Below are positions 18,248-27,440 of a stretch of 64,000 nt of DNA, in pieces; within the stretch, counting starts at the first letter, position 1, and each line of letters opens with the position of its first letter. The stretch lies in contig NZ_AP019400.1 in NCBI RefSeq assembly GCF_004295585.1, positions 6,316,501 to 6,380,500 of the forward strand, read 5' to 3'. The notes beneath the pieces were generated by a model, which was not told the DNA's origin, ran no database searches, and saw nothing but the letters and a program-made list of their open reading frames with translations. Source of the DNA: Cohnella abietis. Its GTDB lineage: Bacteria; Bacillota; Bacilli; Paenibacillales; Paenibacillaceae. A program made the translations under genes and the position numbers.

Positions 18248-19114
18248 TTAAACTCGACCAACTTCATTAACGGCTTTCTCCAAGCTACGATCATAGGTCT
18301 GAATGACTTTCTGATTTGCTTCATATGCGCGAAGAGCAGCCATAATATCAATTGAGGATTGGGCAGCATCCACATTGGATCGTTCCAGATAGCCTTGACG
18401 AACTTCAACTCTTTCATCATCAGCTATTTGTTCAATACCCGCCGGGTCGCCCGCATAACGAAACATCCCATTCCCTTCTCTAATGAGCAGGTTAGGATTA
18501 TCTACTCGCATGATGCGTAGCTGAGGCGCGCCTTGAAGCGGTAACCCGCTGTTTGCATCTACCAGTCTGCCGTTTGCAGTTACACCAACCTGTTCCCAAG
18601 GAACGTTCACCGTAATCGGATTGCCGTTCACCCCAACAACCTCGTAGCCGTCTGAAGTTAATAACGTCCCGTCTGGAGCTGTCTTAAAGCTCCCGTCCCT
18701 CGTATATTGCTCTTCACCTGTTGGCGATAATACAGAGAAGAAAGCCTGAGGCTTATAGGTTACATCGCCATTCTCGTCAACAGATTTTCCTGACGCATTA
18801 AACACGGTACCATCAACTAGCAAGTCGGAAACAAGAGCCAAATCCTGGGACCGATAGGTTTGTTGTAAATCCCCTTGGCCCATCTGCAGCAAATTTTCTT
18901 CAGCAAATACGCCTGTACTTAGCTTGCCAAGTGTACCCGCGGAAGGATTTGATCCTCCTTGCGCAGCGATGAGCATATCAGGAAAGGATCGGGAAACTAC
19001 ACTACTGCTCTTAAAGCCTGGCGTATTCATATTGGCGATATTGTTCGTAATCGTATCATGACGTCGTTGTTGGGCGAGCATCGCCGATGCAGCTGAATAT
19101 AAACCTCTTAACAT
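18248..19114 (-). CDS. flhO: Flagellar hook-basal body protein FlhO
   Basis: 288 residues, FlgF/FlgG family. The N-terminus (MLRGLYSAASAMLAQQRRHDTITNNIANMNTPGFK) and the C-terminus (NVDAAQSSIDIMAALRAYEANQKVIQTYD) carry the paired rod-protein helices. It is expected to be a rod component together with FlhP. The start ATG has GGGAGG 7 nt upstream. It is separated from mbl by 29 bp and from flhP by 25 bp, so the three are probably one transcript. Confidence 0.9.
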   Translation of the reverse strand: MLRGLYSAASAMLAQQRRHDTITNNIANMNTPGFKSSSVVSRSFPDMLIAAQGGSNPSAGTLGKLSTGVFAEENLLQMGQGDLQQTYRSQDLALVSDLLVDGTVFNASGKSVDENGDVTYKPQAFFSVLSPTGEEQYTRDGSFKTAPDGTLLTSDGYEVVGVNGNPITVNVPWEQVGVTANGRLVDANSGLPLQGAPQLRIMRVDNPNLLIREGNGMFRYAGDPAGIEQIADDERVEVRQGYLERSNVDAAQSSIDIMAALRAYEANQKVIQTYDRSLEKAVNEVGRV

Positions 19115-19143
19115 GGAGCTTCCTCCCAGTTGGTCACTCTAAT

Positions 19144-20142
19144 TTATCTAATCTTGCGAGTCATTTTGTCGAGATGTTCAAGCATGATTCCTGTTCCTTT
19201 AACGACGCAATGCATAGGATCCTCAGCGATTAGCACAGGCACTTTAATCTCATCTGAAAGCAAAGCATCCAGTCCATCCAGAAGCGCGCCACCACCAGTA
19301 AGAATAACTCCACGGTCGATAATATCCGCAGACAATTCTGGTGGTGTACGCTCCAATACAGTTTTAGCTGACGCTACTATGGACATGACAGGCTCCCACA
19401 AAGCTTCGCGTACTTCATCAGAGTGAATAGTTACCGTTAGTGGTAGGCCGGTAACCATGTCTCTACCGCGAATATCCATCTCTTCTCTACGACCGCCGAG
19501 GTATACGGTTCCAATCTTTATTTTGATATCCTCGCTCGTTCGTTCACCGATTAACAGCTTATATTTATTTTTTATGTATCTCATAATTGCAGCATCGAAC
19601 TTGTCCCCTGCAACCTTAAGAGAAGAGGCGGTTACGACGTCGCCCATAGAAAGAACAGCAACATCCGTCGTACCTCCGCCTATATCTACTACCATATTCC
19701 CGCTTGGCTGGAAAATATCCATTCCCGCGCCGATTGCAGCCGCCTTAGCCTCTTCCTCAAGAAATACTTCTTTGGCTCCGCTTCGTTCGGCTGCTTCACG
19801 GATTGCTTTCTGTTCCACAGATGTTATGTTCGTAGGAGCGCAGATCAGAATACGTGGACGACTGTACCAGTTCCTGCCTCCAACCCTTTGAATGAATGCC
19901 TTAAGCATCATATCCGTCACTTCAAAGTCCGCAATAACACCGTCCCTAAGAGGACGAATTGCGATAATATTGCCTGGAGTACGCCCGACCATGCGATGAG
20001 CTTCCTCACCGACAGCAAGCACCCTGCGAGTGTCACTTTCAATAGCGACGACAGATGGCTCGTCGAGGACAACTCCCTTGCCTTTCACGTGAATAGATAC
20101 ATTCGCTGTACCTAGATCGATGCCAATGTCTTTGCTAAACAT
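19144..20142 (-). CDS. mbl: Actin-like cell-shape protein Mbl (MreB family)
   Basis: 332 residues from the ATG at 20142; the longer TTG-initiated frame (20163) is less likely because GAGGG lies between the two. It has the actin-fold ATP motifs DIGIDLGTANV (phosphate 1), VVDIGGGTTDVAVLS (phosphate 2) and LTGGGALLDGLD (adenosine). MreB-family filaments guide the wall-synthesis machinery along the side wall. The choice of Mbl rather than MreB or MreBH rests on position: it lies directly downstream of spoIIID and upstream of flhO-flhP, as in Bacillus. Confidence 0.92.
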   Translation of the reverse strand: MFSKDIGIDLGTANVSIHVKGKGVVLDEPSVVAIESDTRRVLAVGEEAHRMVGRTPGNIIAIRPLRDGVIADFEVTDMMLKAFIQRVGGRNWYSRPRILICAPTNITSVEQKAIREAAERSGAKEVFLEEEAKAAAIGAGMDIFQPSGNMVVDIGGGTTDVAVLSMGDVVTASSLKVAGDKFDAAIMRYIKNKYKLLIGERTSEDIKIKIGTVYLGGRREEMDIRGRDMVTGLPLTVTIHSDEVREALWEPVMSIVASAKTVLERTPPELSADIIDRGVILTGGGALLDGLDALLSDEIKVPVLIAEDPMHCVVKGTGIMLEHLDKMTRKIR

Positions 20143-20248
20143 GCGTCTATTATCCCTCACCAAATATGGATTGTCTGCAATTGTAATAGTATAATATTCG
20201 CCGCTTCTGCTGCAAATCCTTCTTTTTTTCTCGACATTATTAGTAAAA

Positions 20249-20536
20249 TTATGCCTTACCCACTGTCATAACTTCCCGTTTTTTAATCGTTGTCTTCTTA
20301 TACTTGATTTTGGTCGCTTCTCCCCCCCTTAGGTGCCGGATTGACTTATGATATTCAAGAATGTGCTTAACCTGGTCTGCTAAGTCCGGATTTATTTCCG
20401 GTAGACGCTCAGTCAGGTCTTTATGCACCGTGCTTTTGGAGACGCCGAATTCTTTGGCTATCGTACGCACCGTATTGCGCGTCTCCACAATGCTTCGGCC
20501 AATCTTGATCGTGCGTTCCTTAATGTAATCGTGCAC
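20249..20536 (-). CDS. spoIIID: Sporulation transcription factor SpoIIID
   Basis: 95 residues from the GTG at 20536, with GGAGG 7 nt upstream. The frame extends 18 codons further but family members begin with (M/V)HDYIKERT. It is a mother-cell DNA-binding protein that represses and activates genes after sigma-E. The helix-turn-helix (RTIAKEFGVSKSTVHKDLTERL, about 22-43) and the C-terminal basic helix region (YHKSIRHLRGGEATKIKYKK) are nearly identical to the Bacillus protein. A sigma-E-like promoter lies upstream at 20569-20596. Confidence 0.95.
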   Translation of the reverse strand: MHDYIKERTIKIGRSIVETRNTVRTIAKEFGVSKSTVHKDLTERLPEINPDLADQVKHILEYHKSIRHLRGGEATKIKYKKTTIKKREVMTVGKA

Positions 20537-20568
20537 GCTCCCGCCTCCCTGCTGAAATAGATTGGTAC

Positions 20569-20596
20569 AGTATATGAGGGGCGCGGTCACTTATTC
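20569..20596 (-). promoter_or_regulatory. Candidate sigma-E promoter of spoIIID
   Basis: On the minus strand GAATAAG (20590-20596) and CATATACT (20569-20576) are 13 bp apart. The -10 matches the sigma-E consensus CATACAnT at 7 of 8 positions and the -35 matches KMATATT at 5 of 7. spoIIID is a known sigma-E target in Bacillus. Confidence 0.5.
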
Positions 20597-20685
20597 TAGG
20601 TTGCCAAGCCTGACAAGCTAGGAAAGTCCATTTTATGACGCTTTTTATAGGACTAACAGCATTCCACGTGCATCTTTAGCCCTAA

Positions 20686-20713
20686 TAAAAAAGACGAGAA
20701 GGAATTCTCCTTC
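20686..20713 (-). terminator. Second terminator between spoIIQ and spoIIID
   Basis: GAAGGA-ATTC-TCCTTC (20698-20713) is followed on the minus strand by a short spacer and a T6 run. With the hairpin at 20765-20805 it makes a tandem pair that separates spoIIQ from spoIIID. Confidence 0.7.
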
Positions 20714-20764
20714 CGCCTTTGGGACAGGTACTTCCCTCCACTTGGCTCATGTATGCAAAAGAAA

Positions 20765-20805
20765 TAGGGTGATTCTACTGCATCGTCTGCAATAAAATCA
20801 CCCTA
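20765..20805 (-). terminator. Terminator of spoIIQ
   Basis: A perfect 10-bp stem (TAGGGTGATT / AATCACCCTA) contains an inner TGCA/TGCA pairing. It starts 16 bp after the spoIIQ stop and is followed on the minus strand by ATTTCTTTT. Confidence 0.75.
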
Positions 20806-20820
20806 TATTCTTTCAGCCTC

Positions 20821-21561
20821 TTACTTCGCCGATTTAATCAGCCCAGCAGGATTAACTGATGTCCCATTTTTAAGAATCTCGAAGTGTACATGTACGCCTT
20901 CTTGTGGCTCTAACTCACTTTGTCCAGCAGTTGCGATTTTAGCGCCTTGCTTAACCTCGTCACCAACCTGGACCTTCAAGTCAGTTAAGCTTTGGTAGAC
21001 AGTAACCAAACCGTTCGAGTGCTCAATCTGCACTTCATACCCATTTGTAGGCGTTTGGCTGGCAACCTTCACTTTACCGCTTAAAGCAGCTAGTACATCG
21101 AACGATTTTGAATCTTTACGAGCCAAGTCGGTAGCCATGTGCGGTTTGAACGTGTTCTCGAACTCGACAGTAGCAGCTTCACGCTGTTCCAAGGACGCCG
21201 TTTCATCATAGAACGGCACGATTGGAGTCATATCCTCAATCTTGTCTACCGGCCAACGAACAGCTTCTCCGTTAGCAATTACTGCAGAGGCTTCCGGGGA
21301 TGTTTTCCCGTTTACTGCTGTTTCGCTTTCGACACCCGTCAGACCAGGAACGGCTTGCTGCGGATCTTTCTGACCCGTTCCCGAATTCAGCCAGAGAATC
21401 GTTACGATAATTGCTGCCGCGGCCATGTAAGCTGCAGGGAATACCCAGCGCTTGGAAAGAAACTTTTTCCATCCGGTAGGCCTGACAGCGGGAGACGATC
21501 CCGCAACTGACTTGTGAGACTCTTCGATTTTTCTTGGTGTTTTGTTGTTTCCATCATTCAT
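20821..21561 (-). CDS. spoIIQ: Stage II sporulation protein SpoIIQ, LytM/M23-domain membrane protein
   Basis: 246 residues from the ATG at 21561, placed 7 nt after GAGGTGAT. One membrane helix (about 40-58) precedes an extracellular M23 (LytM-like) domain (about 135-245). In Bacillus, forespore SpoIIQ binds mother-cell SpoIIIAH across the engulfing membranes. The zinc-ligand motifs are present: His141-x3-Asp145 and the second His of His224-x-His226. The position where active M23 enzymes usually have the His of a YxHL motif reads Tyr-Gln-Ser-Leu (189-192), so peptidase activity is doubtful. A sigma-F promoter and a strong terminator make it a single-gene unit. It lies after spoIID on the same strand, as in Bacillus. 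Confidence 0.88.
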   Translation of the reverse strand: MNDGNNKTPRKIEESHKSVAGSSPAVRPTGWKKFLSKRWVFPAAYMAAAAIIVTILWLNSGTGQKDPQQAVPGLTGVESETAVNGKTSPEASAVIANGEAVRWPVDKIEDMTPIVPFYDETASLEQREAATVEFENTFKPHMATDLARKDSKSFDVLAALSGKVKVASQTPTNGYEVQIEHSNGLVTVYQSLTDLKVQVGDEVKQGAKIATAGQSELEPQEGVHVHFEILKNGTSVNPAGLIKSAK

Positions 21562-21583
21562 TATTATCATCACCTCAGTAAGC

Positions 21584-21612
21584 CATTGTTACCAGGTGAG
21601 AGAGTTTTATAC
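21584..21612 (-). promoter_or_regulatory. Sigma-F promoter of spoIIQ
   Basis: On the minus strand GTATA (21608-21612) and GGTAACAATG (21584-21593) are 14 bp apart. Both elements match the sigma-F consensus (GYWTA and GGnnAnAnTR) at every position. The predicted start would be about 16 nt before the ATG, just ahead of the ribosome binding site. spoIIQ is sigma-F controlled in Bacillus. Confidence 0.75.
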
Positions 21613-21664
21613 CTGTTTACGATGAAAGATTACAATTTTTATAGTGATAGCCTCTTTATAGGTG

Positions 21665-22921
21665 TTATTCAGAGCTTTTCACAAGCTTCGAAACTTCCTC
21701 CAGGCGTATTCCAGAATAGTAGTGTTCAACAATTTGACGAGCTGTTTTCCCACTTTTAGCCATTTCTTCCGCACCCCATTGGCTCATTCCCACACCGTGC
21801 CCACTTCCATAAGTGGTAAGTATAATCTTTCCTTTACTGATGTCCATATCAAATGCAGCTGACCTCAACCCTAATCTATGACGTATTTCTTCCCCTGTGA
21901 ACTTCTTGTTTCCTACTAACATTTGCTTCACTCTTCGCCCTTTCGTCCATTCTATAATGCGGATAGACTTCTTTGCCGATAGGCTTGAGCTGGCCGTAAT
22001 AGATTTCAAGTCCAATTTATCATAAAAGTCCTTTAAGCTTATCTCTACCGTTTCTTGAGCTCTAGGAGAGCCCTCTTTATCCCATGGGCTTGCAACAGAA
22101 CGTAGATAGGGACGCGCAGCTGCAAATACTTCTTCGGAGTTTTCGGTATAGCCGTTACTAGTGGAGAAAAATAGTGCCTCTATCGGCTGATCCTCATAAA
22201 CGATAACTTGGCCTGCTGTTCTAGAGACTGCCTTGTCCACCTTCTGCCAGCCTACCTCATTATCAATCCGCAGCTGCTCCATTTCGGAGAGTGATCGATA
22301 TACTTGATTTACTTCTGTATCCATTACATCAGCTTCCTTGACAGTGACACCCGATCTATCATTCAGCCATAATCGCCTAATGATATACGTCCTGGCTGCT
22401 AACGCCTGAGCCTCAAGTGCCGCAGGTTGGAAGTCCAATGGCATCTCCGCAGCTACAACACCCTTAACATATACCTCAAGGGGCACCTTCTCGATCGTAC
22501 CAGATCTAGTGAGATACACTCGAACGGTAGGTTGTTGATTATTTACTATGTCGGAATTCAAAGCGCTGTTAGAGCTATCTCCATCAGTTTCTATCAATGG
22601 TTCAATTATGTTTGTCGAAGAGCCCCCTTGCATCGTCTTTAATGCGTTCCCCTCGTTCGTCATATCCACATTCCCATCAAACTGATAGAGCTGATTAAAT
22701 TGTTTATGACCAATGCTTGTCGGCTCTATCGAATCATTGCCCAAGCTTCCACCATGGACTATAAGCCATATAAGACACGCTGCAATGACTCCAAAGGTGA
22801 ATGGATACCAAAGGTTTAACCCACCTGTCTCCTTGGCGGCCTTAATAACATTTCCTTTCCTATCAGCTATCAATCTGTTTCGCGAAGCTGGCCATTCGCC
22901 GCCCTTCCGTCTCTGCTTCAT
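21665..22921 (-). CDS. spoIID: Stage II sporulation protein SpoIID, peptidoglycan lytic transglycosylase
   Basis: About 418 residues from the ATG at 22921, which follows GAGGTG closely; an ATG four codons upstream lacks a ribosome binding site. A basic cytoplasmic N-terminus is followed by one membrane helix (about 40-58) and the SpoIID/LytB domain (about 135-410). The domain carries EVYVKGVVAAEMP (with the catalytic-type Glu) and the C-terminal GSGHGVGMSQWGAEEMAK motif. SpoIID cuts glycan strands during forespore engulfment together with SpoIIM and SpoIIP. It is downstream of murA, separated by a terminator. Sigma-E control is expected; I saw a GCATATT -35-like element but no matching -10. 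Confidence 0.92.
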   Translation of the reverse strand: MKQRRKGGEWPASRNRLIADRKGNVIKAAKETGGLNLWYPFTFGVIAACLIWLIVHGGSLGNDSIEPTSIGHKQFNQLYQFDGNVDMTNEGNALKTMQGGSSTNIIEPLIETDGDSSNSALNSDIVNNQQPTVRVYLTRSGTIEKVPLEVYVKGVVAAEMPLDFQPAALEAQALAARTYIIRRLWLNDRSGVTVKEADVMDTEVNQVYRSLSEMEQLRIDNEVGWQKVDKAVSRTAGQVIVYEDQPIEALFFSTSNGYTENSEEVFAAARPYLRSVASPWDKEGSPRAQETVEISLKDFYDKLDLKSITASSSLSAKKSIRIIEWTKGRRVKQMLVGNKKFTGEEIRHRLGLRSAAFDMDISKGKIILTTYGSGHGVGMSQWGAEEMAKSGKTARQIVEHYYSGIRLEEVSKLVKSSE

Positions 22922-23262
22922 GGCCCACCTCATCTACACCAATTTCGGAGGTAAGCTCCTAAATGCCTAGCATGCACTACTCTTACCAGCCGATGCTTTC
23001 AAAATATGCGAGAGTTAGAAAAGGTAGAACAATAGAACATACGTTTGGTATAATGGGATTATGGATTAGGTATGGTGGGAGTGAGAGAGGGAAGTAATAG
23101 AGTATTTGTAGACAAAAATCCCCAAGCCTTGGAGGCTTAGGGACAGGTATCATTCAATAATAGCTAAGTATAAGAACAAACGGCATCATTATGATCAACA
23201 GCAAGCTTTAGTACTTTATGATACAGAAGCTGGTAAATTCCTAGCATTCAGCAAACGTGTAA
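22922..23262. other. Intergenic region between murA and spoIID
   Basis: No gene is visible in this 341-bp stretch. It holds the murA terminator (23113-23142) and, by position, the spoIID promoter, which I could not define. A TATAAT on the plus strand (23049-23054) has no -35 partner and no gene after it. Confidence 0.6.
23113..23142 (-). terminator. Terminator of murA
   Basis: On the minus strand CCCTAAGCC pairs with GGCTTGGGG (one mismatch, 5-nt loop) and is followed by ATTTTTG. It lies about 120 bp past the murA stop. Confidence 0.75.
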
Positions 23263-24651
23263 TCAAGCAAGAGTCGGCTGAATATTGCGAGGAATAACAA
23301 CCTCCGAAGTTGCTGCTGCGCGTTGTTCCATCTGCTTCAAGAGATTTTCTGGCTGTAAGGAAGCTTTCTCAGATTCCTCCAGTACATCTTCTGGTGAAGG
23401 TGCACGGTAGACATCCGCACCAAGAGCGACCAGCTTATTCACAATGTTCATGTAACCACGTTCAATGTGATGAATGCCACTCACTTCCGTACTTCCATCC
23501 GCAACTAAGGCGGCGCATATGAGTGCAGCTCCTGCTCTTAAATCAGTGGCACATACGCTAGCTCCAGATAGCTTGGTTCCGCCAGTCACGATGGCCGTTC
23601 GTCCATCCACCTTGATCTCAGCGCCCATTTTTATTAATTCTTCAACATGCATGAAACGATTCTCAAACACTGTTTCGGTAACAATGCTTGTTCCTTCAGC
23701 AACGAGCAGAAGAGTCATCATCTGAGCCTGCATATCTGTAGGAAATCCAGGATACGGTAATGTTTTGACATCTACAGCACGAAGAGGTTGAATAGCTTTT
23801 ACGCGAATGCCGTTCTCGTCACAATCAACGACAACACCCATCTCCTCCAGCTTGGCAACGATTGGCCCAAGATGGTCACGAATAGCTCCTTCGACATACA
23901 CATCTCCGCCAGTAATGGCTGCCGCAATCATATAGGTTCCCGCTTCAACCCGGTCGGGGATAACATGATGCTCTACACCCCGCAGCTGCTCTACACCCTC
24001 GATGCGAATGATACCAGTCCCCGCACCGCGGACTTTGGCTCCCATTGCATTAAGGAAATTAGCAAGATCAACGATTTCCGGTTCTTTAGCTGCATTTTCA
24101 ATTATTGTTGTACCTGTTGCAGTTGTAGCTGCCATCATAATATTCTCAGTTGCGCCAACACTTGCAATGTCCAAATAAATTCTTGCCCCACGTAGCTTAC
24201 CCACTACGCTTGCTTCAATGGTGCCTTGACCGAATCCAATCTCCGCTCCCATTGCTTCAAACCCTTTTAAATGCTGGTCAATAGGACGTGTTCCAATTGC
24301 ACAGCCGCCTGGAAGAGAAATTCTAACCTTGCCAAGACGAGCCAACAACGGTCCCATTACCAAGAACGATGCCCGCATCTTCCTTACCAACTCATAAGGT
24401 GCTTCGCATGAAGTTAGCGTTTCAGCTTGTAACCGGACACTTCCGTCACTTTGCTGCGCGTAAACCCCCAAAGCCGCGAGCACTTGCAGTATGTTCTTAA
24501 CATCATCCAGAGCTGGAACATCATGAATGACACTGGATCCTTCTTCCGCTAACAAAGCAGCGGCGAGGATCGGAAGGACAGAATTTTTAGCGCCATGCAC
24601 GCGAACTGTTCCCGATAGGGTACGTCCGCCGCGGACGATGATTTTGCTCAT
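23263..24651 (-). CDS. murA: UDP-N-acetylglucosamine 1-carboxyvinyltransferase MurA
   Basis: 462 residues. It transfers enolpyruvate from PEP to UDP-GlcNAc, the first committed step of peptidoglycan synthesis in the cytoplasm. The catalytic loop GGCAIGTRPIDQH, with Cys117, the fosfomycin target, is intact, as is the N-terminal AKNSVLPILAA substrate loop. The protein is about 25-40 residues longer than usual. The extra part is a charged, Gln/Glu-rich C-terminal tail after YRAPSPEDVL. GGAGGG lies 8 nt before the ATG. Its place upstream of spoIID matches Bacillus murAA. Confidence 0.95.
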   Translation of the reverse strand: MSKIIVRGGRTLSGTVRVHGAKNSVLPILAAALLAEEGSSVIHDVPALDDVKNILQVLAALGVYAQQSDGSVRLQAETLTSCEAPYELVRKMRASFLVMGPLLARLGKVRISLPGGCAIGTRPIDQHLKGFEAMGAEIGFGQGTIEASVVGKLRGARIYLDIASVGATENIMMAATTATGTTIIENAAKEPEIVDLANFLNAMGAKVRGAGTGIIRIEGVEQLRGVEHHVIPDRVEAGTYMIAAAITGGDVYVEGAIRDHLGPIVAKLEEMGVVVDCDENGIRVKAIQPLRAVDVKTLPYPGFPTDMQAQMMTLLLVAEGTSIVTETVFENRFMHVEELIKMGAEIKVDGRTAIVTGGTKLSGASVCATDLRAGAALICAALVADGSTEVSGIHHIERGYMNIVNKLVALGADVYRAPSPEDVLEESEKASLQPENLLKQMEQRAAATSEVVIPRNIQPTLA

Positions 24652-24881
24652 GGGTGGTTCCCTCCGCGCGTTATAGATTCATTCCGAAGGTAATGGCAAC
24701 GTACCATCCCCCGAAAAACCCAAATTTTATCATACCACTACAGTCATCATTGGCACAAGCGGCATTTTCTGGGGTATAACCTTCTTTTCGACTTGTTTCG
24801 CCATATTAGTGTTTGATTACTCGGCTTTGAATATTATTACCCAATGTGATCATTCCGTCGCATCTTTATAATAAATTTTCA

Positions 24882-25151
24882 TCACCCGTTACTGAATAAC
24901 CATTTTAACATACCGACCCAAGTCCAGTAATCTAGAACGAAACGTGCGGTTAAATGTCCAAGAACAATCGCTATAATTAACTGAAGTAGCCGAGCTCTCG
25001 GGCTTCTTGGCTGTCGTAATATTTTATCAAAATTGACCTCTTGCAATACAATCCAAGCGACCACTACACAACCTAACGTAACGAAAATCGAAAACAAACC
25101 ATTCCATCCAGTTAAAGCAAACAACCCCGTGTCGTCACCCAAATCTAACAT
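24882..25151 (-). CDS. ywzB: DUF1146-family small membrane protein (YwzB)
   Basis: 89 residues with two to three hydrophobic segments (about 15-37, 55-72 and the C-terminus) around a charged loop, NFDKILRQPRSPRARLLQL, that is typical of DUF1146. Function unknown. GGGAGG directly abuts the ATG at 25151, so the TTG at 25142, 9 nt after that site, is an equally plausible start. It follows the S8 protease gene with a 9-bp gap. In Bacillus ywzB also lies between the atp operon and murAA, which supports the identification. Confidence 0.75.
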   Translation of the reverse strand: MLDLGDDTGLFALTGWNGLFSIFVTLGCVVVAWIVLQEVNFDKILRQPRSPRARLLQLIIAIVLGHLTARFVLDYWTWVGMLKWLFSNG

Positions 25152-25160
25152 CCTCCCGCT

Positions 25161-27257
25161 TTACACTTCCAACAGCTTAACTTTGAGCCCGTAAAAATGA
25201 TTTCGGTCGTACGGAGCGCCCGTTACTTTCACATAATACGTACCTGGCAACAACACTTTTTCACCCAGTAGTGTTTTCTGTCCTTCTTTATTGTTCCATT
25301 TGTCTAGGGTTTGCAGCTTTTTATTACGCAATTCAACGTTTATTGCCATGTCTTTAGGTATTGGATCAATCGAAAGCCTTACAATCTGTTTCTTGGTGAG
25401 AACAATCCGGTACCAGTCCTGATCTTTATCCGTATTTATTAATGCGTTATAAGCTTTATCGGGCAAAAGCGGAGTTGCCGTTAACGGACTATCATTAGGC
25501 TCGAACAGATCTTCCTTTTCGGTAATATATTCCATATTGACGGTATATGTCCCGATTACTGGCTCAGGGTTCGCGGATACCGCATTGGAAATTCTAAAAT
25601 AATATTTACCGGCCTTCGCTTGCTTCAGAACCCACTGCTCAGTTCCGCCATCACCATGCTCATCAATGATTGTCGCCGTACCACCCGCCGCTTGCACCCA
25701 CAGCTCAGGATCGATTCTAGTCGTATCAGTTGAAACCTTCAATTTAAGAATTCCTGGTTTAGGTAGCGTAACCGACACCCAATCCACATCACCACGTTTG
25801 TGAAAGTTTCCCGTCCATTGCTGGCTCCGGGGAGGTAGCGTAAATGCAGATGCAGCGCTATCGTTCGGCTCCTTAGAATCAGGGCTCATAACAAACTGTG
25901 AAACCAGTCGATAACTACCTGTGTCCCCTATTCCTTCTTCAGGAGGTTGGGCTAGCAACCAGTAACGCCCCTTCTTTACTTCCCATTGCTTAATAACACC
26001 TTTAGTAATAATCGGACCTGATTTCGGTTCAATTATTTTGTCTGCGCTATATAGAGATAGTCTGGATGGGTTGCCCGATATACTAAAAACACCATCATAC
26101 GGAGCCTCGACGACGTACCAATACTTACCACTTGGTGTTCCCCAATCCCCTATAATCTCTTTACCTAGAGGAAACGTACTTGCCTTACCACGACTATCGT
26201 TGGGTCCACGCCAATCAATTGTAGAATCAGCTTGAACAGCTTTGTTCGCTGACAGAAAGCCATAACCTATATTTATGTTCCAGGATTTCACACCCTTGTT
26301 TAGAGCGGTTCGCCTAATGACCTCCCGTACCTCAACAGGACTCCATTCCGTATGTATAGCTTTTACTAAAGCTGCAGTAGCAGCTACCTGAGGCGCCCCC
26401 ATTGAGGTGCCCTCCATTTCAATAATCCTGCCACCTATAGCTATCGTTTGTATCCTCCATGAAGCACTAACGTCATTTTCTGAGCCTGATGTGGATTGAG
26501 GAGTTGGCTTGGTGCCTTCAGACCCTGCAACAGCTAGCACAGTTGGATAGGCAGCCGGGTATTGGACCGCGGCTCTATTACCAAACACCGCTGCATCGTT
26601 ACCACTAGCAGCGATAAGCAGAACCCCTTTATTCTCAGCATAAGCTACAGCATCTCGTAAGCTGGGAGCATCACGTCTTAATCCTAGCGATAACACGATA
26701 ATGTCAGCATCCTGATCCACGGCATAACGGATTCCTTTAGTTAGCTTGTCTTCATCGCCTAACCCAAATTGATCCAACGCTTTAATCGGTAAAATTTTCC
26801 CTTTCCAGCGACCTTGGCTGGGTGAGGCTTCTCCTGCTTTCGCCACAGCTGCTATAACACCTGCTACTGCAGTCCCATGACCATTATCGTCCTGCGCCGA
26901 TTTATTCCCGTTAATCAGATTTTTACCTTCAAGCAAATATGGTTTTAATTCCGGATTAGTATAATCTACACCCGTATCTATAATCGCAATCGTAGACAAT
27001 ACATCACTGTTTATCATCGCCCAAGCTTCTGGAATACCAATTTCCTTAAGAAATTCAGGAGCAGGTGGGCCAATTAGAGCAGACAGACTTGTTGGTGCTG
27101 GTTCTATAGCTTGGGTATAGAGCGCAAGCCTCACCTCAGAAGTAATAGGTACATTCGGCTTTATCAACTCAGTTGCCGGCGTTCCTAAAGAGGCTAGCAG
27201 CACAGTAGCTGCACACAATACAGTCGATAAAGCTTTGGTATAACTTATTTTAACCAC
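25161..27257 (-). CDS. Secreted subtilisin-like serine protease (S8) with C-terminal PPC domains
   Basis: 698 residues from a GTG start. A signal peptide (about 1-28) leads into a short pro-region and a subtilase domain (about 75-345). The catalytic triad is visible: Asp94 (AIIDTGVD), His127 (NGHGTAVAG) and Ser285 (GTSMGAP), with the oxyanion Asn220 (AASGND). The C-terminal half carries about three beta-rich pre-peptidase C-terminal type modules with repeated EPNDS motifs. It should be an extracellular or wall-associated protease. A candidate sigma-A promoter lies upstream, and ywzB follows in the same transcript. The target is unknown. Confidence 0.88.
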   Translation of the reverse strand: MVKISYTKALSTVLCAATVLLASLGTPATELIKPNVPITSEVRLALYTQAIEPAPTSLSALIGPPAPEFLKEIGIPEAWAMINSDVLSTIAIIDTGVDYTNPELKPYLLEGKNLINGNKSAQDDNGHGTAVAGVIAAVAKAGEASPSQGRWKGKILPIKALDQFGLGDEDKLTKGIRYAVDQDADIIVLSLGLRRDAPSLRDAVAYAENKGVLLIAASGNDAAVFGNRAAVQYPAAYPTVLAVAGSEGTKPTPQSTSGSENDVSASWRIQTIAIGGRIIEMEGTSMGAPQVAATAALVKAIHTEWSPVEVREVIRRTALNKGVKSWNINIGYGFLSANKAVQADSTIDWRGPNDSRGKASTFPLGKEIIGDWGTPSGKYWYVVEAPYDGVFSISGNPSRLSLYSADKIIEPKSGPIITKGVIKQWEVKKGRYWLLAQPPEEGIGDTGSYRLVSQFVMSPDSKEPNDSAASAFTLPPRSQQWTGNFHKRGDVDWVSVTLPKPGILKLKVSTDTTRIDPELWVQAAGGTATIIDEHGDGGTEQWVLKQAKAGKYYFRISNAVSANPEPVIGTYTVNMEYITEKEDLFEPNDSPLTATPLLPDKAYNALINTDKDQDWYRIVLTKKQIVRLSIDPIPKDMAINVELRNKKLQTLDKWNNKEGQKTLLGEKVLLPGTYYVKVTGAPYDRNHFYGLKVKLLEV

Positions 27258-27279
27258 ACCTTTAACTCAGCAAGTATAA

Positions 27280-27308
27280 ATTATAGTATATAAACCTTCT
27301 ATTTTCGA
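27280..27308 (-). promoter_or_regulatory. Candidate sigma-A promoter of the S8 protease gene
   Basis: On the minus strand TCGAAA (27303-27308) and a perfect TATAAT (27280-27285) are spaced by exactly 17 bp. The -10 is 23 bp from the GTG start. Confidence 0.6.
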
Positions 27309-27440
27309 CACCGATTCCCTGCTTAACTCATAAAATTCGGTTTATTAGTCATCTTTCGTCACATTATGGTGTTTTTTAGAGCCTGCCCGTTCTGGTTTAT
27401 TGAGTAAAATGAATTGGCTTGCGGGCACCTGGACTGAATT

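Noticed and set aside
22934..23050. Sigma-E promoter of spoIID
   Set aside because: A GCATATT -35-like element is present on the minus strand, but no CATACAnT-like -10 follows at 13-15 bp.
23049..23054. TATAAT on the plus strand between spoIID and murA
   Set aside because: No -35 at a suitable distance and no plus-strand gene downstream.
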